Shown here one piece after another: positions 1 through 8,404 of a stretch of 13,452 bases of DNA. Location: NCBI GenBank assembly GCA_027577415.1, contig JANBQS010000690.1, positions 1 through 13,452 on the forward strand, in the 5' to 3' direction. Each line of letters begins with the position of its first letter. Position 1 is the first letter of the stretch. The translations under genes were made by a program, and so were the position numbers. The notes beneath the pieces were generated by a model. That model was not told where the DNA came from, made no database searches, and saw only the letters and a program-made list of their open reading frames with translations. Source of the stretch: Coemansia sp. RSA 922 (Eukaryota > Kickxellomycota > Kickxellomycetes > Kickxellales > Kickxellaceae).

Positions 1-2526
1 GGTCTATCAGCTATTTTGCTAGTGATAGGAGCCATGGGCTGCGGACCAGCGGTTCACAACGAGGCGGCCGAGCGTGCGCGGCAGTGGTTCTACACATCTC
101 AGGAGAATGCAACATCTGGATGGATATCAGAGTACCGCGATATCCTAGACCGACACCCAGGGTCCCTACAAGCCGGAGTCGTGTTTCCGGACTGGGGCTA
201 CGGATGCCTATCAATGGACGACCCCGCAGAGGCCGCGCACTGGGCGCCGTTCCTCCGGCATGGGGTCAGATACGTCATCTCAAAGTACCCTAGGCCGTAC
301 AGTGAGCGCGGTGAGCAACTAGTGGCATTCTTATTCGGCATTGCGTCACACCAGATAGCGGACGAGCAGTGGCACAGTTTGAGCGGGCTGCGCGATGGGA
401 TTATGCGGGTGTTGGCTAAATCTACATTTGACGGGGAGTATTCTCGTGCGCACGATGCTATGGACGTTGGTGGGGACTTTGCTATGGCGCATATGAGCGA
501 TCTGCGGTATATTTTGGATAAATGGACAGTGCCTATGGACGACGTTATTGAGATCTACCATGGAATGGGTATATCGGTGCCTAGGTGGAAAGTGAGTTTG
601 TGTGTTACTAGGCAATTTTATGCTATGGAGGCTGTTAAGCGATTCGGACGGGGATTGTTTCCGTCGTATGCGTCTAGGGCACCTATGTTGACTGAGCGTT
701 TGGACGATTATTATGTTGGCGGTATCTACGCTATGGCTACGAGTACTTGCGATTGCTGGGGCGTGATGGCTGAGTGGTTAGAGACTGGGGATTTCCACAA
801 GCAGTGTTTGGTTCACGGTCATCGACAACCTGGTGGGGGGAATGGGACTATGTATGGATATCTGTCGCCTGCCCAGCATATCCTCGAGTATATGTGGCCC
901 GGAGACCAGTTAGAGCCTATTATCAATGATACGGTTTCTGTCGATGCGCACGATGGAATTTTGAGTATCAGTCTTAATGACCAGTCGTTACTTCCTGAGC
1001 CATTCTCGCATGTGGACGAGGATCGTGGGCGGTTGGGTAGGCGCCATGGACAGCATGTATTTGGCGGCAGTGGACGTGGATTATTTGGAAAAGAAGCCAA
1101 TGTCACTGATAACTGTTCACCGCTGTCTACGCTGTACCCGAAGATCAAGCAGCTCTACACGACTAGTGCGTATTCTGGGTTGGGCACTGCCGTGGTTATA
1201 GGCGATTTCACTGGGCTCGGTCAATCCAGCGTAGCTATCAGCGCGCCTTACTTCAAAGCACAGCCTGGCGACCCCAGAGCCCGTGGAACAAGTGCCGGCG
1301 CAGTGTTTGTGTTGGAGGATCCCGACTTGGTGTACGCCGAGTCGCATCAAGACATATTGGACGCTGATCCTTTGGTATTGGTACCAGGTGATTGGCAGAT
1401 GCAGTTTCCACTGTTTGGATCATCCTTGGCTGTGGTGGATTTCAACGCCGACGGCGTGGACGATCTGGTTGTCGGGAGTAGCGGGTACGGTGCCTCGGCT
1501 ACTGGACCGATGCTGGGCCGCGTTGATGTGTATTTGGGTCACCGCGGGCAGGGGTTATCTAAGACTCCTGATTATACTTTGACTGCTGAGGAGCTTGCTA
1601 TGTATACGGACAGCCCGTGGTCAAGGCAGCGGATCGGTGGATTCTTGTTTGGCGAGGACGTGAATAACGATGGATTCGTCGATTTGTTAATAGGAGCGCC
1701 ATACCAATCGGATGTCGCCTATGAGATACATAGTGGTCGAGTATACGGATACATATCGCGGCCGGATAGGGAGCTGGGTGAGCCGGATTTTTCACTGGTA
1801 TCTCCTGAGAAGCAGCAGTTTGAGTGGTTCGGGTTCTCTGCACGATCTGTCTATGTCGAAGACCTCCAAACGTCATTGCTTTTGGTGGGCGCACCGGGAC
1901 ATCGGATCCGGGACCCAACGGGTAATCACACATTGGCAGGCAAAGTATACGTGTTTGCTGTTGACGAGTCGGGTGCTGTGGATCCTGTGGATTTGGAGTT
2001 TATTACGTGGAAGGATAAGACGCAGCTCGGTAGTCATATCCACGTATGGCAGAAAGAAGAGCCTTTGATTCTGTTTGGTTCACCATCTGAGCACAACTCT
2101 GAGCTCAAGCCAGATGCGTCGCCTGATGGGCAGCCGCCGGAGCGCGGGTGGCAGGCTGGCGAAGTGCGAGTCATCGATCCTCGACTATGGACGACAGCCA
2201 GTGAGGGCGGGGTTGCCGGGCTGTTGAACACGCTGTGTGGTGTGCAGAGTCCGGGCCATTTTGGGCGTGCGCTGGCTACTACAGAGTCGGAGGTATGGAT
2301 CGGCGAGCCGTTCAGTAATATGGAGAATGGGCATGTGTATAGATGGCGACAAGACTTTGTACTAGGACCACAGTGCTTCTCGGCTCCTAACGCTGTGGGT
2401 CAAAGTCGGTTGGGACAGACTATAAGAGTTGCCAAAAGTGAAGAGAGAGAGTTGTTGGTAGTAACCGCGCCTCATGATAGTCAGTTTTCTCGAATGTCTG
2501 GTAGTGTTTTACTTTTGCAACGATGA
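1..2526 (+). CDS. GPLD1: GPI-specific phospholipase D, secreted (5' end outside the window)
   Basis: This enzyme hydrolyses the inositol-phosphate bond of GPI anchors and should be secreted or act in the secretory route. The frame is open to base 1, giving 841 residues, close to the roughly 840 of the mammalian enzyme. Numbering from base 1, residues 1-15 are hydrophobic and end in MGC, which looks like the tail of a signal peptide. The mature protein then starts near GPAVH. Residues 16 to about 330 are the zinc-dependent phospholipase C/D-type domain, with AGVVFPDW (58-65), SHQIADEQWHSL (116-127) and HDAMDVGGDF (151-160). H19, H117, H125 and H151 line up at near-constant offset with the four histidines I recall as essential in the mammalian enzyme. 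The C-terminal half is an FG-GAP/integrin-like beta-propeller. Two calcium loops of DxNxDGxxxD type are visible: D480/N482/D484/D488 and D553/N555/D557/D561. No intron is needed. The true start lies upstream; ATG 34 would remove the signal peptide. Confidence 0.9.
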   Translation, partial: GLSAILLVIGAMGCGPAVHNEAAERARQWFYTSQENATSGWISEYRDILDRHPGSLQAGVVFPDWGYGCLSMDDPAEAAHWAPFLRHGVRYVISKYPRPYSERGEQLVAFLFGIASHQIADEQWHSLSGLRDGIMRVLAKSTFDGEYSRAHDAMDVGGDFAMAHMSDLRYILDKWTVPMDDVIEIYHGMGISVPRWKVSLCVTRQFYAMEAVKRFGRGLFPSYASRAPMLTERLDDYYVGGIYAMATSTCDCWGVMAEWLETGDFHKQCLVHGHRQPGGGNGTMYGYLSPAQHILEYMWPGDQLEPIINDTVSVDAHDGILSISLNDQSLLPEPFSHVDEDRGRLGRRHGQHVFGGSGRGLFGKEANVTDNCSPLSTLYPKIKQLYTTSAYSGLGTAVVIGDFTGLGQSSVAISAPYFKAQPGDPRARGTSAGAVFVLEDPDLVYAESHQDILDADPLVLVPGDWQMQFPLFGSSLAVVDFNADGVDDLVVGSSGYGASATGPMLGRVDVYLGHRGQGLSKTPDYTLTAEELAMYTDSPWSRQRIGGFLFGEDVNNDGFVDLLIGAPYQSDVAYEIHSGRVYGYISRPDRELGEPDFSLVSPEKQQFEWFGFSARSVYVEDLQTSLLLVGAPGHRIRDPTGNHTLAGKVYVFAVDESGAVDPVDLEFITWKDKTQLGSHIHVWQKEEPLILFGSPSEHNSELKPDASPDGQPPERGWQAGEVRVIDPRLWTTASEGGVAGLLNTLCGVQSPGHFGRALATTESEVWIGEPFSNMENGHVYRWRQDFVLGPQCFSAPNAVGQSRLGQTIRVAKSEERELLVVTAPHDSQFSRMSGSVLLLQR

Positions 2527-2717
2527 TAATCAAATCGACTCACGAGCCGTATGGAAAAAAAAAGATTATCGTAAGGGTGAAAAAAGGCTTCCCACACATT
2601 GATCCACTTAAAGCGTCGTTTACTTCTTATCTTTGTTCGCTTTTATAGACTTTTTTTTTTTTTTTGATTTACACGGTTCCTTTTGTATCTTTTTCTCTCC
2701 TTATTCTTCTTTCAATC
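2527..2717 (+). promoter_or_regulatory. GPLD1 3' end and CLU1 promoter/leader
   Basis: This 191-base gap must hold the 3' end of the phospholipase gene and the promoter of CLU1. A run of 15 T (2651-2665) lies about 52 bases before the CLU1 ATG. It is followed by a leader rich in C and T, and both are typical of fungal promoters. A TTTATAG box at 2642-2648 could serve as a TATA element. No AATAAA is present. Confidence 0.45.
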
Positions 2718-5700
2718 ATGTCAACGGCAAACGCTAACGAGGTAGATGCCACCAAGGTACACCCAGATACTACCAACGGCGACAACAATCCAACTGTTGA
2801 GGTCACTACCGAGGAAGAAACCGTCGATGCGAACGAAGCAGGTACAGTATATCAAAAGGAGAAAAAAAAGAAAGGGAAGCGTACATAAAAGTATGCCTTT
2901 CAATACTAATTACATGTGCTGTTTTTTTTATTAGAGGAAGTGCCGTACAAACTGACGATCAAGGCACCCAACGGGACGATTGTGCCAGTGATCGCATCGG
3001 CGCAAGAGACAGTGCAAGATCTCAAGCAGGTAGTTGGGGAGACACCTGGGACAATGGAGTATTCTTGCTTTTACCTATCGCTCAACAAACGGCGGCTGAA
3101 CGATTTCGTAGAGCTCGGCGAGATCGAAGGACTGGGCCTAGACAGCGAGTTGGAGCTGGTCGAGGATCAGTACACTGAGCGCGAGGCGCGAGTGCATGTC
3201 AGCCGGTTGCGCGATCTTTTGTGCGGGGCTGCTACGGCCAACCCCATTGTCGCTGGACTGGATGCTGGCGTGTCGGTGTTTAGCACGATAAAGCAGAGCG
3301 AATCGGAGGAGCATGCGTTCAAGGACTTTGAGCTGGGGCAGTCCGCCTCCCTTGACGTATTGTCTACTAGCAAGGCGATCAAGCAGCTGGCACAGCCCCT
3401 ATGCGTCCGCCTATTGGTGCTGAGTGGGTGGAACCCAGTGCCGAGATATCGGCAGCTGAAGGGCGATCTGCTGTATTTGCTGGTGACTACTTTGGAAAAC
3501 CAAAGCTACCACATCACGGCTGGCAGCTCTGGATTCTACGTCAATGCGTCGAGTACTATGCGATTCAATGCGGAGAACTACGGCGTGGCTCATGCTGGCC
3601 AACCAGGCGTCCGCGATCCGTCGTTCTATGCGGCGCATTCGCTATTGGCTCTGCTGCGTAGGATATCGCCCAAATTCGCCAAGGGCCTGGGCGAGGTGCA
3701 GCGGGGGCTGGCTGAGCGCGATCCTGCCGAGACCCTGCCATTCCAGTTGGCTGAGCAGGCGGCTACTCCGTGGGTGGCGCGCAGTGTGGAGAACAGCGTG
3801 CCGGTGGCGTATGACGTGGGTGCGCCGCAGGACGCGTACTTGCGACAGGGAGCTCAGGCTGTGGACTCGCTGCGTGACTGGAACGAGGAGCTGCAGAGTA
3901 TCCGCGAAATGGCTCGTGAGACCCTGGGAGACCGGGTTTTGCGCGACCGGCAGCTGCACAAGTGGCACGCGGAATTCGTCGAGGCCGCTATCCCCGGAGC
4001 CATGGCTGTTGTCGGCGGCGAGCTGGTGCCTTTGAATCCGACGGACCCTGTGGACCAGCACATGTTCTTGCGTGATAACATATTCTATAGTAAGGGGTTC
4101 GATGGGCGCGAGACTTTTGCTCAGCTGGGCGGGGATTCGGCGGCGCATGTGGCGACTGGCAAGGATATTACTGGCGTGAGGCTGCTCAATCAGCTGGATA
4201 CCCAGGGTCTGCATACCCTGGGCAGCGTGGTGGTCGATTATTGCGGCGTGAGGGTCGTTGCCCAGTCGGTCGTCCCAGGCGTGTTCCGTCGCCAGGAGGC
4301 CACGCCTATCGTGTATGGCAGCGTTGATCAGGGCGTTACTGTGGGCGCTGACGCAGAGTTCCACCAGCTCTTGGAGCCGGTCGCCAAGGCCCTGCATTTC
4401 GCTGAGCACGAGGTGGCTAATGACGCTGGCGACCTGGCGAAGCTCTATACCTCGGCTGATGTCAAGGGTCTGACTGGCACTGATGGCCGCAAATACGTCT
4501 TGGATCTGTACCGGATGACGCCCGTCGACATTGAGTTTTTGGAGTCTGAGTGCAATGAGGACGGAAAGTTCCCAGCGTACCCCCACAAGGTCGTGCTGTT
4601 GCGGCCCGAGCTGGTTGATACTTTCTGGGAGCAGAGCACGCGCAAGGCTGTGATGGAGCATGTTGCCGCAAAGGTAAAGCAGGAGAAGGACAAGGAGGGC
4701 GAGGATGCCAAAGACAAGGAAGAGATCGAGGAGGAGGATTTGCTAAAGGGCTTTGACTTTAGTCTGAGTTTCAGTCCCGATGCGTTTACGCCGATCCAAG
4801 AGAAATCGCCAGCCGACGAGTCCCTTTCATCGGCTGTCCGCGGCGCGTCTCAGTTCCTGCGTGACGTCAGCGTGCCTGCTCTGGCGCGCGATTTAGCTGC
4901 GTATGTTAGTACGCCGTTGAGCGGCGACGCACTGACGGTTACCATGCACCAGCGCGGAATCAATATGCGGTGCCTGGGTCGGATTGCCGAGCTCCTGCCG
5001 ACTGATTCGTCAAGCGTGCGCAATATCAGGCGCCGCGTGGTGGTTGAGATGATAGCACGCGCAGTCAAGCACGTTCTGCGGCGGCTATTCCGTCTGGCGC
5101 CCAGCCATCTGCACTCTGAGGTGTTTGCCCTTGTGGCCAACTGCCTGGTCGGCTCTCGGTACTGCGCCAACCCGGCTCAGCACCTGACGCCGGCAGCCAG
5201 GAGTATTGCTGAGCTGGCGGCGATGACGCCCCAGACTCTGGCAGAGGAGGTAAGGGCGCAGGTGGCACTGCGGTTCAGGTTCGCTTTGGCTGAGGACTTT
5301 GTCTCTTCGCTGGCTGGATACGAGACTATGCTGCTGCGCGAAGTGTGTGTCAAAATCGGCGCTCAGCTAGCCCTGCGCCAGTACTACTTTGAGCGGCCCA
5401 CTGAGGCGTCTGTGCACGCAGCGGTTATGGCCACTATGGATCCGGCTGTGAAGATGACAAAGCCTGTGAAGCGGCAGATCAAGGACAAAGTGGACTGCGT
5501 GTTGGCGCGGCCGCTGGCGGTGTTTGCCGACGATGTCATGAACTTTGTGGCGAGGACCAAAGTCGCCACCCACAAATCGTCGTTCGCCGACGAGGCGTTC
5601 GAGGCTGGACGGCTGGCCTTGGAGAAGGGCGACCGCGCACTGGGCTTGGAGATGCTGTTGGAGTCACTGGCGCTCCACGAGCAGACGTTTGGCTTTTTGC

Positions 5701-6476
5701 ATTCCGAGTCTGCGCGCTGCTACTCGGTCGTATCCTTGGCCCATTATGATGCCGGGGAGTATGCGCTGGCGGCCGAGTACATGACAAAGGCCGTGGTTAT
5801 TTCTGAACGTACCGTGGGACTTGATGATCCGCTGACCATCCACAATTACCTGAATCTCGCATTGTATGAGCATGCCCGTGGAAACAGTCTCTTGGCATTG
5901 CGGCTGATGAGACACGCCATGGATCTCTGGTCCCTGGTCAACAGCTCTGACCACCCTGATCTGGCTACCGCCTATAACAACATTGCTGTTATGCTGCAGT
6001 CGCTGAGACTATACGATGACTCGTTGAGGTTCTTCAGGGCCTGTTTGGACGTGCGTGTGGAGCACCTGGGCGCTGACCATGTACTGGTGGCTGGTGCTCA
6101 GCACTCTTTGGCTAAAGTGTATGCGGTTACTGGCGACTTCAAGTCGGCTGTGCAGGTGGAGCGCGATGCCCATATGTTCTTTTCGAGCAAATTCGGCGAT
6201 GACGATCCGAGATCAAAGGAGACTGGAGAGTGGCTGGCTGAGCTTACCTTTAATGCTGTGAGGACTGCAAAGTTGTCAAAAGCCGCAAAGGAGAAGATCA
6301 GGGAGGTCGCTAGCACCGCTAGTCTGATGCAGATGGAGCAGCGTGAAGAGCCAGTGTCGAAGGGCCATCTGCCTATCGATGATCTTATCAAGTTCATCAC
6401 TGGTCGCCCGTCTTCCTCCAAGCCTAAACCTAGTGGCGGACCGCGCGGCAAGGGTCCCAAGGGCAGCCGTCGCTAA
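2718..6476 (+). CDS. CLU1: Clustered mitochondria protein Clu1/CluA (joined 2718..2841 and 2935..6476)
   Basis: Clu1 is a large cytosolic protein that keeps mitochondria dispersed and binds mRNAs for mitochondrial proteins; the yeast form also copurifies with eIF3. The spliced product has 1221 residues, against roughly 1,280 in yeast. Exon 1 supplies an acidic, Thr/Asn-rich N-terminus. The order is then: a ubiquitin-like CLU-N domain (about 45-140, beginning VPYKLTIKAPNG); the CLU domain (about 340-590, with LHKWHAEFVEAAIPGAM, LFLRDN-like and GRKYVLDLYRMTPVD segments); a Lys/Glu-rich linker (about 620-648); the eIF3 p135-like region (about 680-800); tetratricopeptide repeats of about 42 residues (about 925-1127); and a basic Ser/Gly/Lys tail. 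ATG 2718 is the first ATG in its frame. Skipping the intron hits a stop at 2886, so splicing is required. The third-position GC content is visibly higher than in the neighbouring genes. Confidence 0.93.
2842..2934 (+). other. Spliceosomal intron in CLU1 (93 bases)
   Basis: The donor GTACAG follows GAAGCAG, and the acceptor TTTTTTTTATTAG precedes AGGAAGTGCCG. TACTAAT at 2904-2910 is an almost perfect branch-point box, 24 bases before the exon. Exon 1 is 124 bases (phase 1), and joining it makes GAG at the junction, giving NEA-E-EVPYKL. A second donor, GTACAT at 2881, is also phase 1 and would give a 54-base intron. The GT at 2847 is ruled out by frame. Confidence 0.8.
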
Positions 6477-6593
6477 GATAATCTTATAGATTCTGAGTGA
6501 TCAAAATAGAATACACATTTTTTCATTTTCTCTTCTCTTTCTTTTTTTCTTGAATCGGTTTATTTTTTTTCACTTGTATTTACTTTATTCTTA
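6477..6593 (+). promoter_or_regulatory. CLU1 3' end and promoter of the PPR-type gene
   Basis: The gap is 117 bases. It is AT-rich just after the CLU1 stop, then strongly C/T-rich (from about 6518), with T runs at 6542-6548 and 6563-6570. The sequence TTTCTTGAATCG at 6546-6557 recurs in the YTH1 leader. There is no AATAAA. Confidence 0.4.
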
Positions 6594-8384
6594 ATGCCGC
6601 CGCCGCCGCGGTTGCTACTGCCAGGCTATTCAACCCTCCGTGCCTTACTATCGTTCAATTCGCGTAAATCCATTCGTTATCTTTGTTCGCCGATATACGC
6701 CAAAAATCGATCATACTGTTGCGTACGACAGCCGCTTTCACAGCTAACTAGCGACAGTGTATTGCCACCGACCGATGTGGTAGCTGCACTTGATCGATAC
6801 ACAGAGTATGCCAGAGTTCCATCACAAGATACCCAGCCTATTGTCGATTCCATTGCGCAGTATGTAGAGACGTTGGTAAAGGCCAGACGGCGATCAATGC
6901 CAGCCGTGAGGGCCCTACGACAAGTAATGGACGCTGATTTGGGACTCGAGGAAAGCCAGCGTCTGGGGCCGAGGCTAGTGCGCGCTCTGAATAAGACGTC
7001 GGTTGAGGCCAGTGGCCTGGCGTGGCTGTACACAAAGTGCATGGGGAAACCCGAGATTTGCGAGAGTTTGGTAGCTGAAATGATGGCTGGACTGTATGCT
7101 CGGCACCAGTATATTGGCGTTATGAGGATGGCGCAGACGATGGTTAGAAATGCGGTTAATGCTGATATTGTGCGTGTGTCACTGGCGTCTATTTGCAAAC
7201 AGCGGAAGCACGAAAAGACCAGGCGTATGATAGTTCGACATCAGACCGGATTTATGGACGAGTATCGTGGGTCGGGCTGTCCATTCCGCCAACTGGCACG
7301 CAAACTCGTAGATCAATTGGCAAAACGAGATCCACTGCTGGTGACTGCTGCGATTTTATCCAAACTTTTGGAGATCGAGATATTATCAGTGCCTATTACT
7401 ACGGGATTGCCTCGACAGGTATATCCGTGGCTGGATTCGTTTACTCGCTACGGGGTACAGCCTAGTGTGCATGCGTTTACTATTCTCATGCATGCCTATT
7501 TGCGTCGCGGCGACTCCGAATACGCTGTATGGATATACCAGGGAATGCTTCGTGGATCTATCACTTTTGTAAATGCTGGGAGAACTGAGAGTATGCAGAT
7601 GCCCGAACCTAATGATGTGGCCCTGGCTACTGTTGCTCAGGTGTGGTGCCAGAATAGGGAGTGGGCCAAAGTATACGAGGTCCTGAGTGTGTCACAGCGT
7701 CTGGTTACTCGCACGGTATCTACTTTGGTCGACGACGGCAATGTACAAGAGGCCGAAGATGTGTGGCTAAAATATGGATGCAGATCGGGGTTTGAAGATC
7801 TCGCCACTCGAGTGATTAACGACCGGGCGCTGTCGAAGCTAGTGCTGGGATGTACCCGTATGAAGGACGTTGGTAAAGCTACTGGTTATTTTCGAATTGC
7901 CTGTGAATACGCACGACTTTCCAAGACACCTGTATCGCATCTCACTGGTCTATTCAACGCAGTCCTACGATGCGTACTCGATAATGCTCCTATGGTCGAT
8001 CTGGGATCTCTTGAAGGGCGACTTGATCTGGAAATACTACGAATTGCTACTTTCCACGGTGTGCGGTTCGACGGGGATACTTACAGCGTATTGATCTCGC
8101 ATCTATCGCGGATTGCTCGTACTAATGTATTGGACAACGTGGCTAGGACTATGCAGAATCTGTACACGCAGTTGTGTCATGAGGGCCTGGCTCTAGACGA
8201 TATGATGGTTAGCCATATGGTGCCTGTGTGGGTACACTTGGATCTCAGCCAACTGGTTACCGCATACTGGCGTTTACATACGCGAGACCGACCGCCACAT
8301 AAAATTGCGCAAGTCAAGCGCCATATTATCTATAGGGCTGAGGACTGGGGAGTTGTAGATCGAGTTGTTAAGCTACTAGTATAA
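6594..8384 (+). CDS. Pentatricopeptide-type helical repeat protein, probably mitochondrial
   Basis: The product has 596 residues and I cannot assign it to a named gene. The first 53 residues hold eight Arg/Lys and no Asp or Glu (first acid at D54), plus Ser, Leu and Tyr: a classic mitochondrial presequence. The rest is almost all helical. The clearest pentatricopeptide unit is near 287-321 (GVQPSVHAFTILMHAYLRRG, then a second helix EYAVWIYQGML). Weaker candidate units lie near 337-370 (MPEPNDVALATVAQVW), near 423-455 and near 495-560 (DGDTYSVLISHLSR). PPR proteins bind organellar RNA and act in its processing, stability or translation, so a role in mitochondrial gene expression is the likely one, by inference. 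It begins MPPPPR, from a CCG repeat. It lies 117 bases after CLU1 on the same strand and converges on EGT1. A generic TPR/HAT-like solenoid is the alternative. Confidence 0.75.
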   Translation: MPPPPRLLLPGYSTLRALLSFNSRKSIRYLCSPIYAKNRSYCCVRQPLSQLTSDSVLPPTDVVAALDRYTEYARVPSQDTQPIVDSIAQYVETLVKARRRSMPAVRALRQVMDADLGLEESQRLGPRLVRALNKTSVEASGLAWLYTKCMGKPEICESLVAEMMAGLYARHQYIGVMRMAQTMVRNAVNADIVRVSLASICKQRKHEKTRRMIVRHQTGFMDEYRGSGCPFRQLARKLVDQLAKRDPLLVTAAILSKLLEIEILSVPITTGLPRQVYPWLDSFTRYGVQPSVHAFTILMHAYLRRGDSEYAVWIYQGMLRGSITFVNAGRTESMQMPEPNDVALATVAQVWCQNREWAKVYEVLSVSQRLVTRTVSTLVDDGNVQEAEDVWLKYGCRSGFEDLATRVINDRALSKLVLGCTRMKDVGKATGYFRIACEYARLSKTPVSHLTGLFNAVLRCVLDNAPMVDLGSLEGRLDLEILRIATFHGVRFDGDTYSVLISHLSRIARTNVLDNVARTMQNLYTQLCHEGLALDDMMVSHMVPVWVHLDLSQLVTAYWRLHTRDRPPHKIAQVKRHIIYRAEDWGVVDRVVKLLV

Positions 8385-8404
8385 ATATTTTTTTGTGTGT
8401 AATA
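8385..8404. terminator. Shared 3' region of two convergent genes
   Basis: Only 20 bases separate the TAA of the PPR-type gene (8382-8384, +) from the TAA of EGT1 (8405-8407, -). The sequence is AT-rich, with T7 followed by GTGTGT. This resembles a GU-rich downstream cleavage element for the + strand transcript. TATAAATA overlaps the + stop. Each mRNA's 3' untranslated region almost certainly runs into the other gene. Confidence 0.45.

Noticed and set aside
2525..2570. Inverted repeat GATAATC / GATTATC after the GPLD1 stop
   Set aside because: A 7-base stem with a 32-base loop is within chance and too weak to be a structural element in a eukaryotic 3' end.
2627..2640. The 14-mer TTATCTTTGTTCGC shared with 6677-6690
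   Set aside because: One copy is in the CLU1 promoter and the other in PPR coding sequence. A single match of this length is roughly what chance gives in a window this size.
3642..4661. A 339-codon open frame on the minus strand inside CLU1
   Set aside because: It is antisense to a strongly conserved coding region with GC-rich third positions, which removes stops from one antisense frame. Its product resembles no family.
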